24,125 nucleotides of DNA. Source: JANYJJ01 sp038241115 (lineage in GTDB: Bacteria > Pseudomonadota > Gammaproteobacteria > Burkholderiales > Burkholderiaceae_C). The first letter of the stretch is position 1. Each line of letters opens with the position of its first letter. Below are positions 1-7,790 of this stretch, piece after piece. The translations under genes were made by a program, and so were the position numbers. Under the pieces are notes generated by a model that saw only the letters and a program-made list of their open reading frames with translations, ran no database searches and had not been told where the DNA came from. Where the stretch lies: positions 1 to 24,125 of the forward strand of contig JBBRGA010000040.1 of NCBI GenBank assembly GCA_038241115.1, read 5' to 3'.

Positions 1-588
1 GTGGCGCAACGCCATCAACACGCCCAGGCAGCCGAAGAGGCCGGTCATGTAGTCGCCCAGCGTGGTGGAACCCGGCGTGACCGGCGTGCCCTTGGGCATG
101 CCAGCCAGGTAGGCAATGCCACCCACCGCATGCGCCACGCGTGCAAAGCCCGGCCGGTCCTTGTAGGGGCCGGTCTGGCCGTAGCCGGTGACGCGCAGCA
201 TGATCAGGCCCGGGTTGATGGCCTTCAGCACGTCCCAGCCGAGGCCCCACTTTTCGAGTGTGCCGGTGCGGAAGTTTTCGCAAACGATGTCCGTCTTGGC
301 AATCATCTCCTTGAAGACGGCAGCGCCTTCAGGCTTGCGCAGATCAAGCGTGATCGAGCGTTTGTTGCGGCCTTCGCTAAGCCACGTCAGCGTGTCGCCG
401 CGCTGCGAGGGCGTGCCGAAGCGGCGCAACGCGTCGCCGCCTTCAGGGTGCTCGAGCTTGATCACATCGGCACCGTACTCGCCGAGCAGCGTGCCGCAAA
501 AAGGTGCCGCGATGACGGTGGCCATGTCGATCACGCGGATGCCGGCCAACGGTGGCTTAGCGACGGCGGGAGAGGTGCTCTTGCTCAT
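1..588 (-). CDS. CaiB/BaiF family III CoA-transferase, N-terminal part (cut by window edge)
   Basis: Family III CoA-transferases move CoA between carboxylic acids in the cytoplasm. The 196 visible residues carry the family N-terminus: LAGIRVIDMATVIAAPFCG, then LGEYGADVIKLEHPEGGD, then LSEGRNKRSITLDL, ENFRTGTLEKWGL and LRVTGYGQTGPY. About half of the usual ~400 residues is present; the C-terminal half, including the acyl-accepting carboxylate region, lies beyond position 1. The ATG at 588 lies 14 bases past the stop of the upstream homologue, so the two are one transcription unit read leftward. They resemble each other throughout the visible part, which points to an ancient duplication. Adjacent homologous CoA-transferase genes can encode heteromeric enzymes, as with SmtA/SmtB (succinyl-CoA:malate/citramalate transferase); whether that holds here is inference. 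The family is certain, the substrate unknown. Confidence 0.9.
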   Translation of the reverse strand, partial: MSKSTSPAVAKPPLAGIRVIDMATVIAAPFCGTLLGEYGADVIKLEHPEGGDALRRFGTPSQRGDTLTWLSEGRNKRSITLDLRKPEGAAVFKEMIAKTDIVCENFRTGTLEKWGLGWDVLKAINPGLIMLRVTGYGQTGPYKDRPGFARVAHAVGGIAYLAGMPKGTPVTPGSTTLGDYMTGLFGCLGVLMALRH

Positions 589-602
589 GGTTCGGTATCG
601 CG

Positions 603-1841
603 TCAGATCGTCTTGTGCCCGCGCAAGCGCGCGATCTCGTCGGCGTGGATGCCGAGCAGGTCTTGCAGCACATCGACAGTGGCGTTGCCGAGCTTAGGCC
701 CGGGACTGTTGATGCGGCCGGGCGTGGCCGACAGGCGGGGCACAACGCCGGGCATCACGATCTCGCCGAGTTCCTCGGCCGGCACCCGGGCAAGGTTGCC
801 GCGCGCCTCGAAGTGTTCGTCGGCAAAGATGTCGGCGATCGAATTGACCTTGCCCGCCGGCACTTCCTCGTCCATGCACTTCTGCAGCACCTCGGAGCGG
901 TCGAGTGAACCGACCCATTCGACGACGATCTTGTTGACCAGGTCGCGTGCCGCCAGGCGCTTGCGCTGCTCGCCGTACACCGCGGCCGAGGCCAGTTCGG
1001 GTCGGCCCATTGCCACTGCCAGGCGCTCGAACATCTTGTCGGTGGTGCAGGCGATCGCGATCCACTTGTCGTTCTTGGTACGGAAGTGGCCGTGGGGGCA
1101 GGCCACGAAGCTGCCCGCGCCCTCGCGTTCGCGCACCGTGCCGTGCAAACCGTAGCTGGCCGCGATCTCTTCGAGCACCCGGAAGATGCCTTCGTAGATG
1201 CCGACGTCAACAATCTGGCCGCCGCCGGTACGCTCGGCATGGCGCAGCGCAACCAGCACGCCGATGGCTCCGAACAGGCTGGCGATGTAGTCGCCCAGCG
1301 GCACGGTGCCGGGCAGTACAGGCGTTTCCCCCGGAAAGCCAGCCAGGTAGTTCAACCCGCCGAAGGCCTGCGCGATGTGGGCGAAACCATGCCGGCGTCG
1401 GTAAGGCCCCGTCTGGCCGTAGCCGGTGACGCGCAGCATCACCAGCTTGGGGTTGGCCTCGCGCAGGCGCTCCCAGGTCAGGCCCCAACTTTCCATCGTG
1501 CCGGGGCGGAAGTTCTCAACCAGCACATCCGACTTGGCGATGAGCTTAAGGAACAGCGCCACACCGTCAGGCTGCAGCAGATCTATCGTCACCGAGCGCT
1601 TGTTGCGGCTCTCGCTCAGCCAGTTGAGCGTGGCGTCGGGTCGCTGCGTGGCAGTCCCGAAGCGGCGCATCGGATCCCCGCCGATGGGGTGCTCGACCTT
1701 GATGACGTCAGCGCCGAACTCGCCCATCAGCGTCGCTGCATAAGGGCCAGCCAGAAAGTTGCCCACGTCGATCACTCGAATGCCGGCCAGCGGCAACGGC
1801 GTCTGCTGCGCAGGGCCTTTGGTCGCTGAGGGCGTGGCCAT
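603..1841 (-). CDS. CaiB/BaiF family III CoA-transferase
   Basis: A full-length family III CoA-transferase of 412 residues, the usual size. It shows LAGIRVIDVGNFLAGPYA near residue 18, FGADVIKVEHPIGGDPMRRFG at 42-62, SRNKRSVTIDL, VENFRPGTMESWGL and LRVTGYGQTGPY at 136-147. The segment QIVDVGIYEGIFRVLEE (209-225) is the family's active-site region, with Glu217 at or beside the position of the catalytic Asp of formyl-CoA transferase. The start at 1841 (MATPSATKG) places the conserved LAGIRVID block about 18 residues in, as in the sister gene. An upstream in-frame start at 1922 would add an unlikely arginine-rich leader and overlap the palindrome. It is divergent from the MaoC-like hydratase across 157 bp. 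Acyl-CoA made here from a dicarboxylate could feed that hydratase, as in mesaconate/itaconate metabolism; this is inferred from neighbourhood only. Confidence 0.9.
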   Translation of the reverse strand: MATPSATKGPAQQTPLPLAGIRVIDVGNFLAGPYAATLMGEFGADVIKVEHPIGGDPMRRFGTATQRPDATLNWLSESRNKRSVTIDLLQPDGVALFLKLIAKSDVLVENFRPGTMESWGLTWERLREANPKLVMLRVTGYGQTGPYRRRHGFAHIAQAFGGLNYLAGFPGETPVLPGTVPLGDYIASLFGAIGVLVALRHAERTGGGQIVDVGIYEGIFRVLEEIAASYGLHGTVREREGAGSFVACPHGHFRTKNDKWIAIACTTDKMFERLAVAMGRPELASAAVYGEQRKRLAARDLVNKIVVEWVGSLDRSEVLQKCMDEEVPAGKVNSIADIFADEHFEARGNLARVPAEELGEIVMPGVVPRLSATPGRINSPGPKLGNATVDVLQDLLGIHADEIARLRGHKTI

Positions 1842-1921
1842 CGTTTCCCGCGTCGTCGGTGTCTGCACTGGTGATTTCCCTCGGGCCCAAAGTCCTGCAC
1901 GGAGCCTACTATGTGGAAACA

Positions 1922-1939
1922 TTCACGGTCACCCGTGAA
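1922..1939. promoter_or_regulatory. 18-bp perfect palindrome in divergent intergenic region (candidate operator)
   Basis: TTCACGG-TCAC-CCGTGAA is a perfect 7-bp inverted repeat with a 4-base centre. It sits in the gap between the leftward CoA-transferase pair and the rightward hydratase, about 60 bp before the hydratase start and 80 bp before the transferase start. The position suits an operator controlling both directions. No regulator gene lies directly beside it, so the binding protein is unknown. An RNA hairpin is the alternative reading. Confidence 0.45.
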
Positions 1940-1998
1940 AACGCTATTGCTGGTATTCCCTCGCCATTCCGCATCTTCTGAATCAAACTCGCCGCCAA

Positions 1999-2847
1999 AT
2001 GACAGATGTCGTGGACAACTTCAGTGCCTGGACCGGCCGCACCGAGCGCAGTTCTGACCCGCTCAGCATCACGCATGCGCAAGCAGCTTCGGCGATGTTC
2101 GACGACGATCACGCCACGTTCGATGCAGGAACACCGCTGCCGCTGCTCTGGCACTGGTTCTACTTCCTGCCGCTCGCGCTGCAGTCCAGATTGGACATCG
2201 ACGGCCATCCGCTGCGCGGCGGTTTCCTTCCACCGATTCCCTATCCACGGCGGATGTTCGCCGGCTCGCGCCTTCGCTTTCACCGCCCGCTGGCACTCGG
2301 CAGGCCGGCTGAGCGCGTGGCCACGATCCGCGACGTCGCGCTCAAGCACGGCCGCAGCGGTTCGCTGGCCTTTGTGACGGTCGCGCTGCGCTTTGAGCAA
2401 GACGGCGCGCTGTGCATCGAGGAAGAACAGCAGATCGTCTACCGCGAGCCCGGATTGCCGGTGCCGGCACCGGCCGTGCTCGACTGGCCCGAACTCCAGG
2501 CGGGCGCCCATGCGCGCACCGTCGCGCCGGATCCGCGGCTGCTGTTCCGCTTTTCGGCGCTGACCTTCAACGCGCACCGCATTCACTACGACCGCGATTA
2601 CGCGGCCCGGGAGGAAGGCTATCCCGGCTTGGTGGTGCACGGCCCGCTGACGGCGATGCTGCTGATCGAAGAGGCGCGCCGTGCCGCGCAATCGCCCATC
2701 GTCGGCTTCAGCTTCCGCGGCCAGGCACCGCTGTTTGATTTGGCACCGATGCGGCTTGTGGCGCTTCCAGCAGGCAAGGAAGTCAAGCTCGAAGCCCAAC
2801 GCAGTGACGGCCAGGTCGCCCTTGCCGCCACTGCCGAACTGGCCTGA
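1999..2847 (+). CDS. MaoC/HTD2-like acyl-CoA hydratase (mesaconyl/itaconyl-CoA hydratase type)
   Basis: A 282-residue double hot-dog protein of the FAS1-like/HTD2 dehydratase group, which adds or removes water on enoyl-CoA thioesters in the cytoplasm. The N-terminal half has the group-typical PLPLLWHWFYFLP (about 46-58) and PPIPYPRRMFAGSRLRF (about 77-93). The C-terminal half carries FSALTFNAHRIHYDRDYA and YPGLVVHGPLTAMLL, where the family's hydratase residues lie. The length and these blocks match mesaconyl-C4-CoA hydratase of the 3-hydroxypropionate bicycle and itaconyl-CoA hydratase of Pseudomonas, both of which work with CaiB/BaiF CoA-transferases. The paired, divergent transferases agree with that role. 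The exact substrate is inferred; another beta-hydroxyacyl-CoA is possible. The ATG at 1999 is the first in-frame start giving a normal N-terminus. Confidence 0.85.
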   Translation: MTDVVDNFSAWTGRTERSSDPLSITHAQAASAMFDDDHATFDAGTPLPLLWHWFYFLPLALQSRLDIDGHPLRGGFLPPIPYPRRMFAGSRLRFHRPLALGRPAERVATIRDVALKHGRSGSLAFVTVALRFEQDGALCIEEEQQIVYREPGLPVPAPAVLDWPELQAGAHARTVAPDPRLLFRFSALTFNAHRIHYDRDYAAREEGYPGLVVHGPLTAMLLIEEARRAAQSPIVGFSFRGQAPLFDLAPMRLVALPAGKEVKLEAQRSDGQVALAATAELA

Positions 2848-2856
2848 CCCCGATCG

Positions 2857-2875
2857 CTGGCGGTCACAGCGCCAG
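2857..2875 (+). terminator. Hairpin after the hydratase gene (possible terminator without U-tract)
   Basis: CTGGCG-GTCACAG-CGCCAG is a perfect 6-bp inverted repeat with a 7-base loop, starting 10 bases after the hydratase stop codon. No T-run follows, so it is not a classical intrinsic terminator. It may stabilise the 3' end of the message or act with Rho. Confidence 0.35.
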
Positions 2876-3354
2876 TGCGGTCCGGTGCATCCCGTCGCGA
2901 TGCTGGAGCCAGTTGGCCGACGTGTGGCGGTCGGCGTTACCGTCATCGACGAATTCGCGCTTGACGATCTCGCCTTCGCGCACGTCGACCCTTCCACGGC
3001 CCCGCCTTTGGTTGCGAAAGCGTGCGTGCGCTCGGGCTGCCGTGTTGACCCGTAGCACCCAGAAGCTGCTTCAAGCTGTCTGCGGTTTTTCATGTTCAGG
3101 TAGCGAATGTCGGCAGCGGCCGAAATCTGACTTTGATCATCGGTGGCCGCGGATGTCAGCTTCACTCTGGAGCTAAAGCTAGCGCTGTGCGGCGCTCCAC
3201 TGGGTGCACGTAAAACAGCCAGCGGCGTTGCCAGGCCAGCGACAGCTTCTGCACGCAGCGAACTATCCCTTTCGACCCAAAGCCGCCAGACGGGTCTCAG
3301 ATCGACCGTTCAGAAGCGGATGCTGAGCCGCCAGGGTTCGCAGGAATTGCGACG
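2876..3354. other. Gene-poor stretch, no recognisable coding content
   Basis: I see no intact or recognisable gene here. A short minus-strand frame (2864-3058, 64 residues, ending HRTALAL) is clean and reads like the tail of a larger protein, with VDVREGEIVKREFVDDG in the middle. I cannot name a family for it, and nothing upstream extends it. It may be the remnant of a gene destroyed by the neighbouring insertion-sequence activity. Confidence 0.4.
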
Positions 3355-3674
3355 GACGTCGATTACTTCATCGACGCGCACGACCCTGTAGAAGACCTGG
3401 ACAACCGCACGCGCGGCATAGAGCGCAGTGCGGTCATGAGTCAGGCCCTGGGCGAATGGGTGACCCAAGGGCACGCCGTGCTGATCACTGGGGCCACCGG
3501 AGCGGGCAAGCCCTGGCTGGCCTGTGTTTGGGCCCAACACGCGTGCAGGCGCGGCTAAAGCGCGTACTACCAACGCGTTCCGCGCTTGGAGGAGCAGCTG
3601 CACATACGCCACGCCAACGGCTCCCTCACGCGGTGGCTTGAGGCTCTCAAGAACACGGATGTATTGCTGCTTAT
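3355..3674 (+). pseudogene. istB: istB-like IS21-family transposase helper ATPase, degraded fragment
   Basis: IstB is the AAA+ ATPase that assists IstA in IS21-family transposition. The translation reads DVDY...GIERS then LGEWVTQGHAVLITGATG and AGKPWLACVWAQHACRRG, followed by a TAA stop at 3556-3558. It then continues in the same frame as SAYYQRVPRLEEQL, HIRHANGSLTRWLEAL and KNTDVLLL. This is the Walker A region and the following helix block of IstB. The stop interrupts what is normally a GF-S junction, and the Walker A threonine (GKT) has become proline (GKP). Similarity ends after DVLLL, where intact proteins continue with the DD Walker B motif. N- and C-terminal parts are missing. It is a dead fragment and marks past transposition. 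Confidence 0.75.
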
Positions 3675-3680
3675 GGGGTC

Positions 3681-3812
3681 GAGCGGCGGCACCGGCACGA
3701 GTTGGCCAAGCCCAGGTCGCGTGTGGTCGAGCACCGGGCCGAGATTGCCAGCCTGCGCAGCGGGATCGACGTGTTGCAGGCCCCGACGCGGGATCTGCGT
3801 CAGCGTGTTTGG
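3681..3812 (+). pseudogene. Possible IS66-type TnpC N-terminal fragment
   Basis: In a different frame directly after the istB scrap, about 44 residues read ERRHRHELAKPRSRVVEHRA, then EIASLRSGIDVLQAPTRDLR, then QRVW. This resembles the N-terminal coiled coil of IS66 TnpC, where a Leu/Glu-rich helix leads to a 'RDLxQRLFGRKxE' block. Here the block appears to break by frameshift into VFGARTGQS in the next frame. The match is short and from memory, so other transposase coiled coils remain possible. Confidence 0.35.
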
Positions 3813-4200
3813 TGCCCGCACGGGGCAGTCGCGAGTCGTCAACCCACGGGTTGTCGAGCAGGTCGCGCCGCCGGCCCTGTCGACAGGTCTGCGTGCGCAA
3901 TGGCGCCGGGAAGACCTTCTCGTTCAAGCCCGAGTCGCGCCAAAACCATTGAGTCAGGGCAAGCAACACAGGCCGTCCACTTGTTAAGCATGCCTTGACC
4001 ATCGCGATCAGTGATCCGGAAAAGCAGCGCAGTCAAACAAGCATTGCACGACTTCCCTGGGCGCCGCAAAAGCTGGAAGAGCACGCTCGTGTTCTGAAAC
4101 TTCCTGCATCGGTTCGTACGGTCGAACCTCGCATGTGTCGGAGACTGTTAGACCTTAGACCTGAGGCGCCATTTGAATAACAAGCCCAAGAAAATTCAGG
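3813..4200. other. Gene-poor stretch between IS debris and lysR
   Basis: All frames are short and none looks like a known protein. The stretch is probably further decayed mobile-element sequence. I see no terminal inverted repeats that would define an IS end, and no clear terminator for the lysR gene that ends at 4201. Confidence 0.4.
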
Positions 4201-5127
4201 TCAGGGCCGCGAGCGGCTGGGCCTCGGCGAGGTTGGGTCGAGAAATAGCTGCCGGTAATATTCCCGAAAAGCTTGCATCGGCGGCGTTTGCTCGGTGCCC
4301 TGCTTCCAGCCCAAGCCGATCGTCATGGCCGGAATCGGCTCCTTGAGGTTGATGGTCTCGATGCGCCTGCCTTCGAGCGACCAAGGGCGGTAGACCATGT
4401 CGGAGAGGATCGTCACCCCCAGCCCATTGGCAACTGTGCTGCGCACCGCCTCGACCGAGCTGGTGCGCAGTCGAATACTCGGCTGGTGCGGAGTGCGACT
4501 CCAGTATTTGAGCGCCGTGGCCGAGGCTTCATCGACAGTCAGCATGATGTACGGCTCGCGCGCCACGTCGGCGAGCGTGACCTCACTGCGCTCCAGCAGC
4601 GGATGCTTGGCGGGCACCCAGAGCCGCCGTTCAGAGCCAAAGAAAGTCTCGAGCGCGAGTTCGCGGTTGATTACGTTCGAAGTCAGCAGCAGCCCCATGT
4701 CGTATTGATTTGTCATGAGGCCTTCCTCGATCGCTTCACGCGATACCTCGTGCACCTTCACATCGATGCGCGGGTACCGTTGTGAGAAGCGTTGCAAATG
4801 GTGCGGCAAAAAGTACCCAAGCACCGTGTAGCTGGCAGCGAGCGTCAGTTTGCCTTCGACGCTGGCCTCATGGTTCGGCATGCGCAACGCCTCGTCTACC
4901 GCTGCCAGGACGGTGTAGGTGTGGCCAAGAAAGCGCCGTCCGGCATCGGTCAAGTCGACGCCATGCGACTGACGCTCGAAAAGTTGCTGTTCAAGGATGT
5001 CTTCGAGCTCGCGGATGGCGGTGGTCACCGCCGATTGGGAAATGTTGAGTTGCACCGCAGCCTGCGAAATGCGACCGAGCTCGGCAGTGGCAGCGAAATA
5101 CTTGAGCTGGCGAATCGAGAAGGACAT
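4201..5127 (-). CDS. LysR-family transcriptional regulator
   Basis: A 308-residue LysR-type regulator of standard length. The N-terminal winged helix-turn-helix is clear: IRQLKYFAATAELGRISQAA (5-24), then LNISQSAVTTAIRELED and LFERQSHGVDLTDAGRRFL. The rest is the periplasmic-binding-protein-like effector domain, with typical blocks such as GKLTLAAS and VANGLGVTILSDMVY. The start at 5127 puts the HTH at the family-normal distance from the N-terminus; an upstream start at 5193 would add 22 unneeded residues. It is divergent from pxpA across 200 bp, the usual arrangement for a LysR protein controlling the neighbouring operon. The likely target is therefore the pxpA-BCCP-BC-pxpB-pxpC operon, with its substrate or a related cyclic amide as co-inducer. 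That target is inferred from position. Confidence 0.92.
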   Translation of the reverse strand: MSFSIRQLKYFAATAELGRISQAAVQLNISQSAVTTAIRELEDILEQQLFERQSHGVDLTDAGRRFLGHTYTVLAAVDEALRMPNHEASVEGKLTLAASYTVLGYFLPHHLQRFSQRYPRIDVKVHEVSREAIEEGLMTNQYDMGLLLTSNVINRELALETFFGSERRLWVPAKHPLLERSEVTLADVAREPYIMLTVDEASATALKYWSRTPHQPSIRLRTSSVEAVRSTVANGLGVTILSDMVYRPWSLEGRRIETINLKEPIPAMTIGLGWKQGTEQTPPMQAFREYYRQLFLDPTSPRPSRSRP

Positions 5128-5254
5128 TTGCTGCTGCGGCCTGAATATCTGATTTAAGGAACGGGCGTGGCACACCACACTGCCGAGTCGCATACCGGCG
5201 TCGTTTGTTGCCCAGCGAGACCGCGTGCAAGGCTTCGGTTTTTCAGATCACAGT

Positions 5255-5271
5255 GCATCGAAAAATGATGC
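5255..5271. promoter_or_regulatory. GCATC-N7-GATGC dyad, candidate LysR binding site
   Basis: In the lysR/pxpA divergent gap, GCATC and GATGC form a perfect 5-bp inverted repeat around the 7-base A-rich spacer GAAAAAT. The geometry (short arms, 7-base centre) is like LysR-type boxes, though the inner T...A spacing is 9, not the canonical 11. It lies 56 bp before the pxpA start, just upstream of the proposed promoter. Confidence 0.4.
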
Positions 5272-5283
5272 TTTGCAGATGGC

Positions 5284-5312
5284 TTGCGTCAGCCTAGCAT
5301 TAGAAAAATACT
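5284..5312 (+). promoter_or_regulatory. Possible sigma-70 promoter for the pxp operon
   Basis: TTGCGT (5284-5289) and AATACT (5307-5312) are separated by 17 bases and lie 16 bases before the pxpA ATG, in a locally AT-rich patch. Both hexamers are imperfect, as expected for an activator-dependent promoter. The leader would be very short. This is a weak, visual prediction. Confidence 0.3.
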
Positions 5313-5327
5313 TTTCCGCTTGCAGAC

Positions 5328-6125
5328 ATGAAACAGCGCATTGACCTTAATTCAGACATTGGCGAAGGGTTCGGCCCTTGGCGCATCGGCGATGGTGTCG
5401 ACGAGGCGCTGATGCCGCTCATCAGTTCAGCCAATATTGCGACCGGTTTTCATGCCGGCGACCCGAACATCATGCGCAAGATGGTCGGGCTGGCAAAGCA
5501 GCATGGTGTGGGTATAGGTGCTCACCCAGGTTTTCGGGATCTGGTCGGTTTTGGGCGTCGACACATCAATGCGCCGGCAGACGAATTGGTCAATGACATG
5601 CTTTATCAGCTCGGCGCACTGCGCGAGTTCGCACGGCTCGAAGGGGTCGGCTTGCAGCACATCAAGCCGCACGGCGCGCTGTACATGCACGCAGCGCGCG
5701 ATGAGGCGCTCGCGCTCGCGCTGGTGCAGGCGCTCCAGCGCATCGAGCCGACGCTCTATTTGTATTGCATGGCGCAGTCGGTCACCTGCCGCATCGCGCG
5801 CGAGCTCGGTCAGCCGGTGGTTACCGAGTTCTACGCCGACCGCGACTACGACTTGAGCGGTTCGATCGTCTTCACACGCCAAGTTCGCCGTTACGATCCC
5901 GCGGCCGTTGCCGCAAAAGTGCTGCGCGCCTGCCGTGAAGGCACCGTAGCGACGGTTGAAGGCGGCGAAGTCGCAATTGATTTCGATTCGGTGTGTATCC
6001 ACAGTGATACGCCCGGCGCGCTCGAGTTGGTGATTGCGACCCGTGCCACCTTGGCCGAACACGGCATCGAAGTGACCGGACCGGCCGGTCTGACCCAGCA
6101 ACCGTTGAATCGAACCGCGAATTGA
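5328..6125 (+). CDS. pxpA: LamB/YcsF family, 5-oxoprolinase subunit A-like
   Basis: PxpA is the ring-opening subunit of the PxpABC ATP-dependent 5-oxoprolinase. This 265-residue protein shows the family hallmarks: RIDLNSDIGEGFGPWRIGD at 4-22, SANIATGFHAGDPNIMRKM, GIGAHPGFRDLVGFGRR, HIKPHGALYMHA, and toward the end VTEFYADRDYD and CIHSDTPGAL. Length is close to the usual ~250. It opens an operon in which pxpB and pxpC are separated from it by a biotin carrier and a biotin carboxylase. Standard PxpABC needs no biotin, so the substrate may be a different lactam or cyclic amide and the gene symbol is by family. Thirteen bases separate it from the next gene. Confidence 0.92.
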   Translation: MKQRIDLNSDIGEGFGPWRIGDGVDEALMPLISSANIATGFHAGDPNIMRKMVGLAKQHGVGIGAHPGFRDLVGFGRRHINAPADELVNDMLYQLGALREFARLEGVGLQHIKPHGALYMHAARDEALALALVQALQRIEPTLYLYCMAQSVTCRIARELGQPVVTEFYADRDYDLSGSIVFTRQVRRYDPAAVAAKVLRACREGTVATVEGGEVAIDFDSVCIHSDTPGALELVIATRATLAEHGIEVTGPAGLTQQPLNRTAN

Positions 6126-6138
6126 AAGAACCGACCCC

Positions 6139-6387
6139 ATGACCAATCCACATGAAGTGAAGAGCCCCCTGCCTGGCACGTTCTACCGCAGCGCCTCTCC
6201 AGACGTACCGCCCTTCAAGTCCGAAGGCGACAAGGTGCTGGAGGGCGACGTCGTCGGATTGGTCGAGGTCATGAAACAATTCAGTGAGGTGACCGCAGAT
6301 GCGAGCGGCGTAATCCAGCGTTTTCTGGTGGGTAACGCAGACCCGGTCGATCCGGGGCAGGTGCTGGTGCTGATCGAGCTGGCCTGA
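6139..6387 (+). CDS. Short biotin carboxyl carrier protein
   Basis: An 82-residue stand-alone biotinyl domain. The carrier lysine is in LVEVMKQFSEV (Lys46), flanked by the expected SPLPGTFYR near the N-terminus, and GDKVLEGDVVGLVEVMK and VDPGQVLVLIEL for the two halves of the barrel. It lacks the Ala/Pro-rich N-terminal extension of AccB from fatty-acid synthesis, which argues for a dedicated catabolic carboxylase. The carrier lysine would be biotinylated by the host BirA. It lies between pxpA and the biotin carboxylase, two bases before the latter's GTG start, and should be translationally coupled to it. Together they are the biotin half of the split carboxylase proposed for this operon. Confidence 0.92.
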   Translation: MTNPHEVKSPLPGTFYRSASPDVPPFKSEGDKVLEGDVVGLVEVMKQFSEVTADASGVIQRFLVGNADPVDPGQVLVLIELA

Positions 6388-6389
6388 GC

Positions 6390-7790
6390 GTGGATAACCG
6401 GGTGGCATTCGACAAACTTCTCATCGCGAATCGGGGTGAGATTGCCATCCGCGTAATTCGGGCTGCGAAAGAACTCGGACTCAAAACCGTCGCCGTTTAC
6501 AGCGATGCTGACGCAGAAAGTCTGCACGTTCGCATGGCAGATGAAGCCGTTCACATCGGTCCATCGCACGCGACCAAGAGCTATCTCAGCATTTCCTCCG
6601 TGCTGGCTGCGGCACTGGCCAGCGGTGCCGGTGCGGTGCATCCCGGCTACGGTTTCCTCTCCGAAAACGCCGACTTTGCAGAGCAGGTCAACGCGGCCGG
6701 CCTGGTCTTCGTCGGCCCGACAGCGCATGCCATCCGCACGATGGGCGACAAGGCTGCTGCTCGCGCCGCGGCGCAGCGTGCCGGCGTGCCTTGCGTGTCA
6801 GGCAGTCCTGGCGTGGTCGCGAACGTCAGTGTCGCACTCGATCTCGCCGAAAGCATTGGCTTTCCGATCATGATCAAGGCATCCGCCGGTGGCGGGGGGC
6901 GCGGCATACGCGTTGCTGCCGATGGTGCCGAATTAGCCCGGCAGTTTCCGCTTGCGATGGCAGAGGCGCAAGCCGCCTTTGGCAACAGTGATGTCTACCT
7001 CGAACGCTTTATCCATCGCGCGCGACACATCGAAGTGCAGATCCTCGGCGATGGCGAGCGCGTGGTGCACTGCTTTGAGCGCGAATGCTCGCTGCAGCGC
7101 CGGCGCCAGAAGATTTGGGAAGAAGCGCCCTCCACGGCGATCAGCGAGTCGACCCGCGCCGCCTTGTGCGAGTCGGCCCTGAAGCTTGCCGGCGCAGTTG
7201 CTTACCGCGGCGCCGGTACGCTCGAATACCTCTACGACAACGAGACGGCCGAGTTCTTCTTCATCGAGATGAACACGCGCATTCAGGTCGAGCACCCGGT
7301 CACAGAGATGGTCACCGGCATCGATCTGGTGAAGGAAATGCTGCGCATCGCGCTCGGCCAGCCGCTGCGCATGCGCCAGGAAGACATCGTGCTGCGTGGC
7401 CACGCGATCGAGGTGCGCATCAACGCCGAGAACGTGGCCAAGAATTTCATGCCCAGCCCCGGCAAGGTGACCCAACTGATTGTTCCCGGCGGTCCGGGTG
7501 TGCGCTTCGACACGATGCTGCTGCCCACCTGCACCGTGCCGGCGTTCTACGACTCGCTGCTCGGCAAGCTGATCGTCCACGACGAAGACCGCGCCAGCGC
7601 GCTCGCCCGCCTGCGCCGCGCGCTGGGAGAATTGGTGATCGACGGCGTGCACACCACAGCGCCGCTGCACTTGCGCTTGTGCGATGACGAGCATGTCCAG
7701 CAGGCGCGCTTTCACACCGGCTTCCTCGAAACCTGGCTCGCCGATAACCCCGTAGCAACGCCCACCCTTCCAACAAGGACCCCGGTATGA
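6390..7790 (+). CDS. Biotin carboxylase (AccC-like ATP-grasp)
   Basis: Biotin carboxylase uses ATP and bicarbonate to carboxylate carrier-bound biotin. This 466-residue protein is the normal AccC size. It has FDKLLIANRGEIAIRVIRAA at the N-terminus, GAVHPGYGFLSENADF, the glycine-rich ATP-grasp loop KASAGGGGRGIRV, then ERECSLQRRRQKIWEEAPS, and FIEMNTRIQVEHPVTEMVTG with the catalytic Glu/Asn/Arg set. It starts at a GTG two bases after the carrier gene and ends in an ATGA overlap with pxpB. The operon context (pxpA, carrier, pxpB, pxpC) makes this a catabolic biotin carboxylase and not the housekeeping accC. The carboxyltransferase function would be supplied by the PxpB/PxpC-like proteins, as in urea carboxylase. 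Confidence 0.93.
   Translation: MDNRVAFDKLLIANRGEIAIRVIRAAKELGLKTVAVYSDADAESLHVRMADEAVHIGPSHATKSYLSISSVLAAALASGAGAVHPGYGFLSENADFAEQVNAAGLVFVGPTAHAIRTMGDKAAARAAAQRAGVPCVSGSPGVVANVSVALDLAESIGFPIMIKASAGGGGRGIRVAADGAELARQFPLAMAEAQAAFGNSDVYLERFIHRARHIEVQILGDGERVVHCFERECSLQRRRQKIWEEAPSTAISESTRAALCESALKLAGAVAYRGAGTLEYLYDNETAEFFFIEMNTRIQVEHPVTEMVTGIDLVKEMLRIALGQPLRMRQEDIVLRGHAIEVRINAENVAKNFMPSPGKVTQLIVPGGPGVRFDTMLLPTCTVPAFYDSLLGKLIVHDEDRASALARLRRALGELVIDGVHTTAPLHLRLCDDEHVQQARFHTGFLETWLADNPVATPTLPTRTPV

Noticed and set aside
1..1155. A 384-codon open frame on the plus strand opposite the CoA-transferases
   Set aside because: Low-complexity Arg/Ala/His composition and antisense to two motif-rich transferases.
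603..1841. Glu217 of the CoA-transferase as loss of the catalytic Asp
   Set aside because: Family III enzymes vary at this position, and I recall Glu in related subgroups (LYEP-type sequences). Without an alignment it is not evidence of inactivity.
1909..3165. A 418-codon minus-strand frame covering the hydratase
   Set aside because: The plus-strand hydratase has family motifs; the minus-strand translation has none and crosses the non-coding gap.
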